Below are positions 16,837 to 25,867 of a stretch of DNA of 64,000 nt, piece after piece. The stretch spans positions 1-64,000 of the forward strand of contig DIWE01000032.1 of assembly GCA_002423435.1 (NCBI GenBank). Reading direction: 5' to 3'. The stretch's first letter is position 1. Each line of letters opens with the position of its first letter. The notes under the pieces were generated by a model. It saw nothing but the letters and a program-made list of their open reading frames with translations. It was not told the DNA's origin and searched no databases. This DNA comes from Clostridiales bacterium UBA6114 (GTDB lineage: Bacteria; Bacillota; Clostridia; Oscillospirales; Butyricicoccaceae). The position numbers and the translations under genes were made by a program.

Positions 16837-18615
16837 TTAGGACGAGGTAATCATGGAGTAGTACTGATCGGCATAAAAATTGTAGTAAAATTTGTATTCT
16901 TCCGTGATGCCCTCGTGGGCGCGCTTAATATATTCATGCGGGTCAAAATCCTTGCTTCCGATTTTTGACTCAATCACATAAACGGCAATATTGGAGCAAT
17001 GATCCGAAATTTTCTCGTAATTATGGATGACCTCCAGAAACGGGACGCCGATGTCAATGGTGCAGAGGCCGTTTTGCAGCCGGGTGATATGGCGCGTTTT
17101 CAGGGTTTCCTTCAGTAAGTCGATGACCTCTTCAAGCGGCTCGATGCGGTGTGCGAGGGAATAATCTTTTTTTCGGTAACACTCAAGAGTGAGCGCGATA
17201 ATGTCTTCCGTTGCGCGGCGGATGACCGTCAGCTCGTTGTGCGCGTCCTCGGAAAAGGCCACGGAGCGCTTTTGCATCTCGTTATACTGGTCGATCAGGT
17301 TTTCAGCGTAATCGCCGATGCGCTCAAAGTCGGAGACGGAATGAAACATTTCGGTATACGCCTTGTGTCCTTCCTCCGAGAGCTCGTCGTGCTTGATGCC
17401 GATCAGGTACTGGCTGAGCCTCGTTTCCGCGCGGTCGAGAAAATGCTCGTTGTTCCGAAAACTCTCAAGGTCGGGCGACACCCCGTCGACCACGGCATTG
17501 TTTGCAAGCCTGACGTTTTCGAGCGCCTTTGCGCCCATCTCGATGATTGTTTTGCGGCACTGGTCGAGAGCGATCGAGGGAGTGGTGTAAAACCGCTCGT
17601 CGAGTAAGGCCATGGTGTCGTTTGCACACTCTTTTTTCGGGCGGATGGTTCTTTCGGCAAGGACGACCAGAAAACCGTGGAACGGGACGAACAACAGGGT
17701 GGTCGCGATATTGAAAACCGTATGGAAGTTGGCGATCGCGCCCTTTGTCACCGGTAAAGACCAGAAGGGAAAGCCGACAAGCGCCTTTAACGTGTAAATG
17801 CCGATCAAAAAGACGCCGGAGCCGATCAGGTTAAAATAGAAATGGATCATGGCAGCGCGCTTTGCGTTTTTGCTCGCGCCTATCGAGGAGAGAAGCGCCG
17901 TGACGCAGGTGCCGATGTTCTGCCCCAGGATGATCGGAATGGCGGAGGAATACGTCACGGCTCCGGTCGTCGCGAGCGCCTGCAAAATACCGACGGAAGC
18001 CGAGGAGCTTTGGATAACCGCGGTGACGAAGAGACCGGCCAAAACGCCGAATATCGGGTTTGAAAAAGTGAGGAACAGATTCTTAAATGCCGGGACATCC
18101 CTGAAAACGGAAACGGCGTTTTCCATAATGCTCATACCGACAAAGAGAATGCCAAGACCGAGAAGAATTTCTCCGAAGTCGTGCGCCTTACGCTTTTTTG
18201 AGAGCATAATAAACAAAAGTCCCGCAAAAACGGCGATATACGCAAGGTTACTCGGTTTTATGATCTGAAAAAAGAGGCTTTGTCCGATTTGCCCCGAGGA
18301 GTCGAGCCTTAAAAGCTGGGCGGTCACCGTTGTGCCGATGTTTGCGCCCATGATCACGCCGGCGGCCTGACGAAGCGACATGATTCCGGCATTTACAAAG
18401 CCGACCACCATAACGGTCGTGGCGGACGAGCTCTGGATGATGCCGGTGACGACGGCGCCCAGTGCAATGCCTTTGAACAGATTGCCGGTCATGAATTCCA
18501 GAGTCTTTTCAAGCTTTTCGCCCGCAACCTTTTCAAGGGCGTTGCCCATCAGCAGCATCCCGTAAATAAAAAGCGCGAGGCCGCCGAACAGCCTTATAAA
18601 TGTCATAATATTCAA
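16837..18615 (-). CDS. Na+/phosphate cotransporter with C-terminal PhoU-like domain
   Basis: A 592-residue NptA/YjbB-type transporter. Residues ~1-310 hold two inverted Na/Pi-cotransporter repeats, each with the QSSSA motif (GIIQSSSATTVMVVGF near residue 60 and AVIQSSSASVGILQAL near residue 200), among about nine membrane segments. Residues ~350-560 form a soluble helical PhoU-like domain with SVSDFERIGDYAENL and EKISDHCSNIAVYV, the paired metal-binding E/DxxxD helices. Proteins of this build import, or in some cases export, phosphate. The start is probably the TTG at 18615, with GGGAG ten bases upstream; an ATG lies three codons later. No other pho genes are near. Confidence 0.92.
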   Translation of the reverse strand: MNIMTFIRLFGGLALFIYGMLLMGNALEKVAGEKLEKTLEFMTGNLFKGIALGAVVTGIIQSSSATTVMVVGFVNAGIMSLRQAAGVIMGANIGTTVTAQLLRLDSSGQIGQSLFFQIIKPSNLAYIAVFAGLLFIMLSKKRKAHDFGEILLGLGILFVGMSIMENAVSVFRDVPAFKNLFLTFSNPIFGVLAGLFVTAVIQSSSASVGILQALATTGAVTYSSAIPIILGQNIGTCVTALLSSIGASKNAKRAAMIHFYFNLIGSGVFLIGIYTLKALVGFPFWSLPVTKGAIANFHTVFNIATTLLFVPFHGFLVVLAERTIRPKKECANDTMALLDERFYTTPSIALDQCRKTIIEMGAKALENVRLANNAVVDGVSPDLESFRNNEHFLDRAETRLSQYLIGIKHDELSEEGHKAYTEMFHSVSDFERIGDYAENLIDQYNEMQKRSVAFSEDAHNELTVIRRATEDIIALTLECYRKKDYSLAHRIEPLEEVIDLLKETLKTRHITRLQNGLCTIDIGVPFLEVIHNYEKISDHCSNIAVYVIESKIGSKDFDPHEYIKRAHEGITEEYKFYYNFYADQYYSMITSS

Positions 18616-18651
18616 ATATTTTCCACTCCCAAGACGGATTGACGCATATCA

Positions 18652-18680
18652 ATATTACATGAGCTTAAGTCCGATGTCAA
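18652..18680 (-). promoter_or_regulatory. Sigma-A promoter of the Na+/phosphate cotransporter gene
   Basis: Minus strand TTGACA (18675-18680), 17-base spacer, TAATAT (18652-18657), 37 bases before the start codon. Confidence 0.6.
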
Positions 18681-18777
18681 CGAACGTAAAAAAATGGGAT
18701 CAGAATTTATTTTAAAAAGCATGGAAAAAAGTTTATAATGTTTCATAAGATAAAGGCGCGAAGGAAGGTGGCGGTCT

Positions 18778-19446
18778 ATCGGACCGGTTATTCTGGTGAC
18801 GGCGGCTGCGGCGGTCAACCGCAGGGGGACAAGGGAGCACCGCCTGTCCGACGGTTATATTAAAATGATTGAAAAGGCGGGAGGCGTTCCGATCGTCGCT
18901 TTTTCGGCTGAGAAGCCGCTTTTGGAGCTTGGCGGCGGACTTTTGCTCACCGGCGGCGGGGACATCGACCCCCCGTTGTTCGGCGAGCCGCTTTCCTTCA
19001 ATAATCTTGCGATCGACCGTGAAAAAGACGAGCTGGAGCTTTCACTTGCAAAGTGGTTTATCCGGAATGAAAAACCGGTGTTCGGCATCTGCCGCGGGAT
19101 GCAGGTGATCAACGTGGCCCTCGGCGGAACCCTGTGGCAGGATCTTGAAAACCAGCTCGGCACCCTTCATGAGGATACGGCCCATGATGTTCTTATCGCG
19201 CCGGAAAGCGAGCTTCACGGGATGTTCGGCGGCAGGCTCCGTGTAAACAGCTTTCATCACCAGGCCGTCAAAAGGCCGGCTGACGGGGTGATCGTCTCGG
19301 CGAGAGCCGGGGACGGCGTGATCGAGGCGATCGAGCACAACTCTCTGCCCGTGTTCGGCGTGCAATGGCATCCGGAGGTCGCATCCGACGGCATGCCCGA
19401 TATGACGTCTCTTTTTGATAAATTTGTCCGGGGAGCCGAAAAATGA
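18778..19446 (+). CDS. Class I glutamine amidotransferase-like hydrolase (PuuD / peptidase C26)
   Basis: A ~220-residue gamma-glutamyl-gamma-aminobutyrate hydrolase family protein that would cleave gamma-glutamyl amides. The catalytic Cys is in PVFGICRGMQVINVALGG and the His/Glu pair in VFGVQWHPE; the family segment LLLTGGGDIDPPLFGE is intact. The start is unusual. The first canonical in-frame start is the GTG at 18796, with no ribosome binding site and losing the first beta strand (GPVILVT). A GGAAGGTGG site is placed 6 bases before an in-frame ATC at 18778 that restores the strand, so ATC is taken as a likely non-canonical start. The stop overlaps the next gene by ATGA. Confidence 0.85.
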   Translation: MGPVILVTAAAAVNRRGTREHRLSDGYIKMIEKAGGVPIVAFSAEKPLLELGGGLLLTGGGDIDPPLFGEPLSFNNLAIDREKDELELSLAKWFIRNEKPVFGICRGMQVINVALGGTLWQDLENQLGTLHEDTAHDVLIAPESELHGMFGGRLRVNSFHHQAVKRPADGVIVSARAGDGVIEAIEHNSLPVFGVQWHPEVASDGMPDMTSLFDKFVRGAEK

Positions 19447-19790
19447 ACGTGCGGTATAAAACAATCAATCTGGAGGAAGGGCTGCCGACGGTCGATCAGG
19501 CGATCAGGCGCCTGACGTTTGAAATGATGCGCGCCAGGGCCGAGCGGGCCGTCGCGCTCAAGCTGATCCACGGCTTCGGCTCGTCAGGGACCGGGGGCAG
19601 GATTCGGGTCGAGGTCAGGAAATACTTAAACGTGCTCAAAAAACGCGGTGCAATCCGTCTTTTCATCGCGGGGGAAAGCTTTTCGATTTTTGACCAGGAG
19701 GCAAGAAAGGCGCTTGACATTTGCCCGGAGCTTCGGTCCGACCGCGATCTCGACCGCCACAACAACGGAATCACCATTTTGATTTTATAA
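19443..19790 (+). CDS. Small Smr-domain protein
   Basis: A 115-residue protein whose core resembles the Smr (MutS2 C-terminal-like) domain: an N-terminal strand and helix (VDQAIRRLTFEMMRARAERA), the ALKLIHGFGSSGTGGRIRVE loop that corresponds to the HGxGxGxLR motif, and a following RKYLNVLKK helix. Smr domains can nick DNA or RNA and are found in MutS2 and as stand-alone proteins. The last ~35 residues are not part of the domain. It starts within the stop of the preceding gene (ATGA), so it is translationally coupled. The function of stand-alone members is poorly known. Confidence 0.7.
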   Translation: MNVRYKTINLEEGLPTVDQAIRRLTFEMMRARAERAVALKLIHGFGSSGTGGRIRVEVRKYLNVLKKRGAIRLFIAGESFSIFDQEARKALDICPELRSDRDLDRHNNGITILIL

Positions 19791-19807
19791 AGGAAAGGGA
19801 TCGTAAA

Positions 19808-20152
19808 ATGATTAAGACAAAAGAAGAGATGAGAAACGAGACAAGGGAAAACGTAAGGGGCGGAATCGGCGCGCTGCAGTTTATAAATGTGTTTGAGCCG
19901 GATGAGACGTTTGAAAAATGCAGAATGTGCTCGGTGGTCACTTTTGAGCCGGGAATGTCGATCGGGGAGCATCCCCACGGCCCCGACGCCGAGATGTATT
20001 TTATCCTGGAGGGGGAGCTCACGGTCGTCGACAACGGCGTTACAAAAATTCTGAAGGAGGGGGAAGCGGCGATTACCGGCGGCGGAAATTCCCATTCGGT
20101 TGCCAATCGCTCGGACAAAACCGCAAAGATGCTCGCCGTTGTTATCCGCTGA
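19808..20152 (+). CDS. Cupin domain protein
   Basis: A 114-residue single-domain cupin. The ATG at 19808 follows an AAGGAAAGGGA site. Cupin motif 1 is seen as GMSIGEHPHGPDAEMYFILE (metal-ligand His, His, Glu) followed by GELTVVDNG, and motif 2 as AAITGGGNSHSVANRSD with a His. Such proteins bind a divalent metal and can be isomerases, oxygenases or ligand sensors. It is the third gene of the amidotransferase-Smr-cupin operon and is followed by a terminator. Confidence 0.85.
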   Translation: MIKTKEEMRNETRENVRGGIGALQFINVFEPDETFEKCRMCSVVTFEPGMSIGEHPHGPDAEMYFILEGELTVVDNGVTKILKEGEAAITGGGNSHSVANRSDKTAKMLAVVIR

Positions 20153-20174
20153 CCGGGAATACATAGCTTTTTTT

Positions 20175-20206
20175 AGCGGGGGATGTGACTCCCGCTTTTT
20201 TCTTTT
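20175..20206 (+). terminator. Terminator after the cupin gene
   Basis: A short GC stem, agcgggg with tcccgct (20175-20196), is followed by a run of T with one C. It separates the small operon from the smc operon. Confidence 0.7.
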
Positions 20207-20335
20207 TGAACGGCTTTAGTGGCTCGCTTTGTTTTTTCGATTGCATTAGATGGGATAAATTGATAAAATAATAAATTAAGCCGGGACAAGCAGTCTTTTA
20301 AGTTCATCCTGAGTAAACGTGAGGTGCGCCGTAAC

Positions 20336-23300
20336 GTGTATCTGAAATCGCTGGAGCTTTCGGGGTTTAAGTCCTTCCCCGACAAAACGGTCATCAATTT
20401 TGGCGCGGGACTGACCTCGATCGTCGGGCCGAACGGATCGGGAAAATCAAACATCGCCGATGCCGTGCGTTGGGTCCTGGGCGAGCAGTCGTCCAAAACC
20501 TTAAGGGGCGCAAAAATGGAGGACGTGATTTTCGGAGGGACGGGAAAGCGCGGACCGATGGGTTTTGCGGAGGTATCGCTGACCATCGACAACTTCGAAC
20601 ATATCCTGAACATCGACTATACGGAAGTGACGATCACCCGGCGCTACTACCGGTCCGGTGAAAGCGAGTTTTTCATAAACCGCTCATCGGTACGGTTAAA
20701 GGATATCCATGAGCTCTTCATGGATACCGGACTCGGAAGAGACGGGTATTCGATCATCGGACAGGGCAGGATCGACGAAATCCTGTCCGTCAAAAGCGAC
20801 GACCGCCGGGAGATTTTTGAAGAGGCGGCCGGAATTACGAAATACCGCTACCGGAAGGACGAGTCGGAGCGAAAGCTCGCCCTTGCCGACGAAAACCTCG
20901 TCCGCGTAAACGATATCATTGGGACGCTTGAGACGCAGGTCGAGCCTTTGAGAAAACAGGCAGAGATTGCAAAAAAATATTTGAACCTGCGCGACGAGCT
21001 TCGGGTTCTGGAGGTGTCGGCCTGGCTTGACTCCCTCGACAAGCTGAAAACCGGCCTGATCAAATCGAGGACCGATTATGACACCGTTGTAAACGAGCTT
21101 GAAAGAAGCCGCTCCGAGCTCGACCAGTTGTATAAAGAGGCGGAGGAGCTGTCCGAGCTCATGCACGCAAAGGACGCAGACATCGAGCGGGTGCGGCAGG
21201 AGACGGGCGAAATCGAGGGGCGCGCATCCGCTTATGACAGCGAAATTGCGGTGCTCAAGACAAACTGCAAAAATAATTCCGACAATATCGGCCGTATTGA
21301 AAATGAGATTTCCGACCAGTCCGGGCGCGAGGGCGGCCTTAAGGCCCAGATCGACGCGAAAAAAATCCGCGTTGAGGAGATCGAAAAAAGCGGGCTTGAA
21401 ATCCGGGGGCAGCTCGATAAAATGCTTAAGAAGGCGCAGGAGACGGCTTCGATCTCCGGCGACCTCGAGGCAAAAATCAGCGCGCTTACGATCACGCGGC
21501 AGGAGAAGCTTTCGGAGGAGGCGGAGTTTTTAAGGACTCTGTCGGCGCTTGAATCCCAAAAAGCGGAGATAATGAGCCGCAAAGCAATGCTTGAGGACGA
21601 AATCGGGAAAAAAAGAGAAGCGCTTTCGCAGGAGGAGGAGAAAGCCTCCGGGTTAAACGCGGAGCTCCAGGAGCACCGGGAAAAGCTCGAGTCGCTTTCC
21701 AATATGGCCAAGGGCTTTGAGCTTAAGCTGCGCTCGCGCGAGAAAAAAGCATTCGAGTGCAGGGAGTCGGACCGGCAGACGGGAAACCTCCTCGATTCCC
21801 TGAAAAACCGGTATAACCTGCTTTCCGATATGGAAAAGGAGTACGAGGGTTTTTCAAAGGCGGTCAAAATGGTGATGCTCCAGAAGGAGCACGGCGCGCT
21901 TAAAAACATACACGGCCCGGTGTCGAGGCTTATTAAAACGTCGGACAAATATACCGTCGCGGTCGAGATCGCGCTGGGGGGCTCGATGCAGAGCATCGTC
22001 GTCGACCGCGAGGAGGACGCGAAGGCGTCTATCGGATTTTTAAAAAGCAACGATTACGGCCGCGCGACCTTCCTGCCCCTTTCCGCAATCCGCGGACAGG
22101 AGCTTCGGGAGGACGGGCTTTCAAAGGAGGACGGCTTTCTCGGCCTCGGGCACGAGCTTTGCGAGTACGGGCCTGAGTACCGGGACGTCATGTTGAGCCT
22201 CCTTGGGCGGACCGCCATTGTCAATCATATCGACACGGCCATCCGGATGGCGAGAAAATACCGTTACCGGTTCAGGATTGTGACGCTGGACGGCCAGGTG
22301 ATAAACGCGGGCGGAGCGATGACGGGCGGCAGTACGGGGCGAAACTCCGGGATTTTATCCCGCGCGGCCGAGGTCTCGCGTCTTCTCGCCGAAATCTCTA
22401 AAAAAGAAAGCGAGAAAAAGGACATAGAGCGCCTCCTGAAGGAAGCGGAGCGGGAATTAAACGCCGTTTCGTACGAGATGGACCTGATTAAAAACGACCG
22501 GCGCGCCGCCGAGGACGGTGTGCTGCGCTTGGAGAGCGTGTTGTCCCAGCAGAGCGCGCTGCTCAACAGCATGAAAGAGTCGGTCGCCCAGCTTCTGGAC
22601 GAGCGGCAAAAGCTTGAAAGCCGGCTCGAAACGGTGTCGGGGGATATCGGCGACGCCGGCCGGAAGGCAGACGAATGCCGGGAAAACGCGTCAAAGCTTT
22701 CGGAGGAGCTCGACGGGCTATCCCTTGGCAGCCGCGAACTTCGGGAAAAGCAGGACTCGATTGAAAAACAGATGGCCGGCCTTCGCTCGGAGGAGGCGGC
22801 GCTGAAAACGGAAAAAGAGACTCTTGAAAATTCCGTTTCAGAGCTTGAGGAGCTTTATACCAATCTGTCGAGCGACCGGAAACGGCGCGAGGACCTGATT
22901 TCGGAGCTTAAAGCGCAAAACGAGGAGCTTAAGAGGCAGATGGCGGAGACGGAGGCGCTGAAGGCGCAGTGCCTGGAGCTTGCCCAGAAAAAGAAGGATA
23001 TCATAAAACAGATCAATTCGGAAAAACTGGTCATAGAAGGCGAAAGGGTCAAAAAAGAAAAGGAAAACCAGGCAAAAAACCGTGATATGCTGAATCTGGA
23101 GCAGGAGCGCTCGCGCCTCGAAAGCCAGAAGACCCAGGCGGAGATGGAGGAGCGGCAGATTCTGGAGCGTCTCTGGGAAAATTACGAGCTTACGCAGCTT
23201 ACCGCCCAGTCGGTCAGAATCGAGCTTGAGAGCATGGCGAAGACAAACCGGAGGGTAAGCGATCTTCGCTCCGAGATCAAAAAGCTGGGGCCGGTCAATA

Positions 23301-23911
23301 TCGGCGCGATCGAGGAGTTTGGCCGCGTAAACGAGCGGTACGAGTTTCTGACGGCTCAGCGCGACGATCTCGACAAAGCCAAAAAGGAGCTTTTAAAAAT
23401 CATTTCCGATATCACGGCAAACATGAAGGAGATCTTTGTCCGGCAGTTTGCCGTCATCAACCAAAGCTTCGGCGAGACTTTCCGCGAGATCTTTGGCGGC
23501 GGATCGGCCGAGCTTCGGTTCGACGACCCCGACGACGTGTTGAACTGCGGCATCGACATCAGGGTTTCCCTCCCCGGCAAAGCGCTCAAGACGATCACCC
23601 TTTTGTCCGGCGGAGAGAAGGTGTTTGTCGCGATCGCGCTGTATTTCGCGATCCTGAAGGTCCGGCCGGCGCCGTTTTGCGTGCTCGACGAGATTGAGGC
23701 GGCGCTCGACGACGTAAACGTCTCGCGCTTCGCGTCTTACATAAAAAGGCTTTGCAGCACGACGCAGTTTATCACGATCACGCACCGCAGGGGCACGATG
23801 GAGGTTTCCGACATGCTTTACGGCGTGACAATGCAGGAGCGCGGGGTGTCAAAGCTTTTGGCGCTGAACATTTCAGAAATCGAGCAGAAGCTCAATATAA
23901 AACTGCAATAA
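20336..23911 (+). CDS. smc: Chromosome segregation ATPase SMC
   Basis: A ~1191-residue SMC protein, the core of the condensin-like SMC-ScpAB complex. The GTG at 20336 is chosen because GAGGTG sits 9 bases before it and it yields the family N-terminus YLKSLELSGFKSFPDKT; the upstream GTG at 20324 is part of that site. Walker A is GPNGSGKSN near residue 32 and the head motif DGYSIIGQGRIDEIL follows. Two long coiled coils (~170-500 and ~670-1010) flank a hinge (~510-660). The C-terminal head has the signature LLSGGEKVFVAIALYFAIL and Walker B FCVLDEIEAALDD. The signature differs a little from the common LSGGERALTAIAL. It leads a run of close-spaced genes down to leuS. Confidence 0.97.
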   Translation: MYLKSLELSGFKSFPDKTVINFGAGLTSIVGPNGSGKSNIADAVRWVLGEQSSKTLRGAKMEDVIFGGTGKRGPMGFAEVSLTIDNFEHILNIDYTEVTITRRYYRSGESEFFINRSSVRLKDIHELFMDTGLGRDGYSIIGQGRIDEILSVKSDDRREIFEEAAGITKYRYRKDESERKLALADENLVRVNDIIGTLETQVEPLRKQAEIAKKYLNLRDELRVLEVSAWLDSLDKLKTGLIKSRTDYDTVVNELERSRSELDQLYKEAEELSELMHAKDADIERVRQETGEIEGRASAYDSEIAVLKTNCKNNSDNIGRIENEISDQSGREGGLKAQIDAKKIRVEEIEKSGLEIRGQLDKMLKKAQETASISGDLEAKISALTITRQEKLSEEAEFLRTLSALESQKAEIMSRKAMLEDEIGKKREALSQEEEKASGLNAELQEHREKLESLSNMAKGFELKLRSREKKAFECRESDRQTGNLLDSLKNRYNLLSDMEKEYEGFSKAVKMVMLQKEHGALKNIHGPVSRLIKTSDKYTVAVEIALGGSMQSIVVDREEDAKASIGFLKSNDYGRATFLPLSAIRGQELREDGLSKEDGFLGLGHELCEYGPEYRDVMLSLLGRTAIVNHIDTAIRMARKYRYRFRIVTLDGQVINAGGAMTGGSTGRNSGILSRAAEVSRLLAEISKKESEKKDIERLLKEAERELNAVSYEMDLIKNDRRAAEDGVLRLESVLSQQSALLNSMKESVAQLLDERQKLESRLETVSGDIGDAGRKADECRENASKLSEELDGLSLGSRELREKQDSIEKQMAGLRSEEAALKTEKETLENSVSELEELYTNLSSDRKRREDLISELKAQNEELKRQMAETEALKAQCLELAQKKKDIIKQINSEKLVIEGERVKKEKENQAKNRDMLNLEQERSRLESQKTQAEMEERQILERLWENYELTQLTAQSVRIELESMAKTNRRVSDLRSEIKKLGPVNIGAIEEFGRVNERYEFLTAQRDDLDKAKKELLKIISDITANMKEIFVRQFAVINQSFGETFREIFGGGSAELRFDDPDDVLNCGIDIRVSLPGKALKTITLLSGGEKVFVAIALYFAILKVRPAPFCVLDEIEAALDDVNVSRFASYIKRLCSTTQFITITHRRGTMEVSDMLYGVTMQERGVSKLLALNISEIEQKLNIKLQ

Positions 23912-23927
23912 GGAGCATACAGACGGG

Positions 23928-24845
23928 ATGGGATTTTTCGACAGGATCAAAATCGGCATCAAAAAAACCAGCGAGGCCGTGTCCGGGCAGCTAAACGGTG
24001 TGCTGTCGGGCTTTCGGAAGGTCGACGAGGAGCTTTTATCGGAGCTCGAGGACGCGATGATCATGTCCGACCTCGGCGTTTCGGTGGCCGAGCGGGCAAC
24101 CGAGGAGTTGCGGCGGCAGGCCAAAAATGAAAAAATAAAGAGCCGGGAGGACTTAACCTCGGCGCTTCGGTCAATACTGTTATCCATGCTGAAAGAAAAC
24201 AGTGGCCTCGACCTTGAGAAAAAGCCGGCTGTCGTTTTAGTGATCGGCGTAAACGGCGTCGGCAAGACGACCACGATCGGAAAAATCGCCGAAAAGCTTA
24301 CAAAAGAGGGGAAAAAGGTCATTCTTGCCGCGGGCGACACCTTCCGCGCGGCGGCCGCCGACCAGCTTGAGATCTGGGCGAAACGGACCGGGGCGGATAT
24401 TGTCCGCGGGGCGGAGGGCTCGGATTCCGCCTCCGTTATTTTTGACGCGATCAGCGCCGCGAAGGCGAGGGGCTCGGACGTGATCCTTTGCGATACCGCG
24501 GGAAGGCTTCACAACAAGCAGAATCTGATGAACGAGCTTGCAAAGATCGCCCGCGTGATCGAGCGGGAGCTTCCGGACGCGTCGCGGGAGACGCTCCTTG
24601 TACTCGACGCGACGACGGGACAAAACGCGCTTTCCCAGGCGACGGAATTCAACAAGGCGGCGAAGCTCACCGGCCTTATTCTGACCAAGCTCGACGGAAC
24701 GGCAAAAGGCGGGATCGTGCTGGCGGTTTCGGCCGCGCTCGGCGTGCCGGTCAAATTTGTCGGCGTCGGCGAGGGCTCGGACGACCTTCTGGAGTTTGAA
24801 GCCGAGGGCTTTGTCGGCGCGCTGTTCGAAATTTCAAAGGATTGA
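23928..24845 (+). CDS. ftsY: Signal recognition particle receptor FtsY
   Basis: A 305-residue SRP-family GTPase that receives ribosome-SRP complexes at the membrane for cotranslational insertion. It has the N domain helices (residues ~1-85), then the G domain: G1 GVNGVGKTTTIGKIA, the insertion-box segment AAGDTFRAAAADQLE, G3 CDTAGRLHNKQNLM and G4 TKLDGTAKGG, with the C-terminal amphipathic segment LLEFEAEGFVGALF. It lacks the long acidic A domain of proteobacteria, as is normal for Firmicutes. It lies 16 bases after smc, a common clostridial pairing. Confidence 0.97.
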   Translation: MGFFDRIKIGIKKTSEAVSGQLNGVLSGFRKVDEELLSELEDAMIMSDLGVSVAERATEELRRQAKNEKIKSREDLTSALRSILLSMLKENSGLDLEKKPAVVLVIGVNGVGKTTTIGKIAEKLTKEGKKVILAAGDTFRAAAADQLEIWAKRTGADIVRGAEGSDSASVIFDAISAAKARGSDVILCDTAGRLHNKQNLMNELAKIARVIERELPDASRETLLVLDATTGQNALSQATEFNKAAKLTGLILTKLDGTAKGGIVLAVSAALGVPVKFVGVGEGSDDLLEFEAEGFVGALFEISKD

Positions 24846-24893
24846 ATTCATAAAGCTTTTGTCACAGGATAAAAAATTCGGAGGATGCGAACA

Positions 24894-25484
24894 TTGCGGT
24901 TTGTTTTGGCGTCTAAAAATAGACATAAAATTTTCGAAATGCGCAGAATTTTGTCGCCGCTGGGTGCGGAGCTTTTCTCACAGGAAGAACTCGGCGTCGA
25001 TTTTTCCCCGGAGGAGACGGGGGATACCTTTGAGGAAAACGCCCTGATCAAGGCTCGGGCGCTGTTTGAGCTGACCGGCGTAAGCGCAATCGCCGACGAT
25101 TCCGGCCTGTGCGTCGACGCGCTTTCCGGCGCGCCTGGCGTCCGTTCGGCGAGATACTGCGAGGGCTCGGACCGCGACCGGACGGCAAGGCTTCTGGAGG
25201 TTATGCAAAACGTGCCGGACGGCGAAAGAACCGCGCAGTTTGTCTCGGTGATTGCCTGCGTGCTCAGAGATAAGACCTCGTTTTGCTGCAGAGGGGAATG
25301 CGAGGGCGTTATTCTCCGGGAAGAAAAGGGAAACGGGGGCTTCGGCTACGATCCGGTCTTTTATGTCCCGGAACACAAAATGACGTTTTCCGAGATGCCG
25401 CCCGACTTGAAAAACCGCATTTCCCACAGGGCGCGGGCGCTCTCCGGCTTTTTAAGTAAGCTTAAAGAGCATAAGTTGAAATAA
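24894..25484 (+). CDS. rdgB: XTP/dITP pyrophosphatase (RdgB/HAM1)
   Basis: A 196-residue nucleotide-pool cleansing enzyme that hydrolyses dITP, XTP and related non-canonical purine triphosphates. The TTG at 24894 has CGGAGG at normal distance and gives RFVLASKNRHKIFEM, the SxNxxK substrate motif; the ATG at 24885 is directly abutted by the same site and is less likely. Other family motifs: FEENALIKARAL with the metal-binding Glu, IADDSGLCVDAL with the catalytic Asp, GVRSARYCEG, and GGFGYDPVFYVPE. Located between ftsY and yhbY in the same transcript. Confidence 0.93.
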   Translation: MRFVLASKNRHKIFEMRRILSPLGAELFSQEELGVDFSPEETGDTFEENALIKARALFELTGVSAIADDSGLCVDALSGAPGVRSARYCEGSDRDRTARLLEVMQNVPDGERTAQFVSVIACVLRDKTSFCCRGECEGVILREEKGNGGFGYDPVFYVPEHKMTFSEMPPDLKNRISHRARALSGFLSKLKEHKLK

Positions 25485-25555
25485 CGAATATACGCTCGCG
25501 CCGTTTTCCGCGCGAAACGGCGCGAGGGAAACCGATTCTATTTTCGCGCGGGGAA

Positions 25556-25852
25556 ATGATGGAATATATGCTTTCTTCAAAAGATCGGGCGGCTTTGCGA
25601 AGGCTGGCAAACCCCATTGAAACGATCCTGCAGATCGGAAAGGGCGGGATCACGGAAAACGTGATCCGGCAGGCGGACGAGGCGCTTTGCGCGCGGGAGC
25701 TCATTAAGGTGCGCGTGCTCGAAACCGCGATGCTCACCGCTCGCGAGGCGTGCGGCGAGATGGCGCGGGCGCTTTCGGCGGAGCCGGTGCAGTGCATCGG
25801 GACGCGGTTTGTCCTCTACCGTCAGAGCAAAGAAAAAAAGATTGTCTTTTGA
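25556..25852 (+). CDS. yhbY: YhbY-type RNA-binding protein (CRM domain)
   Basis: A 98-residue single CRM domain, which binds pre-50S ribosomal particles. The start MLSSKDRAALRRLANPIETI, then QIGKGGITENVIRQ (the GxxG-like loop) and the C-terminal QCIGTRFVLYRQSKEKK match the family. GGGGA precedes the two adjacent ATGs at 25556 and 25559. It is 15 bases before nadD, an arrangement common in clostridia. Confidence 0.92.
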   Translation: MMEYMLSSKDRAALRRLANPIETILQIGKGGITENVIRQADEALCARELIKVRVLETAMLTAREACGEMARALSAEPVQCIGTRFVLYRQSKEKKIVF

Positions 25853-25867
25853 CAGGGTGGGGACGTT

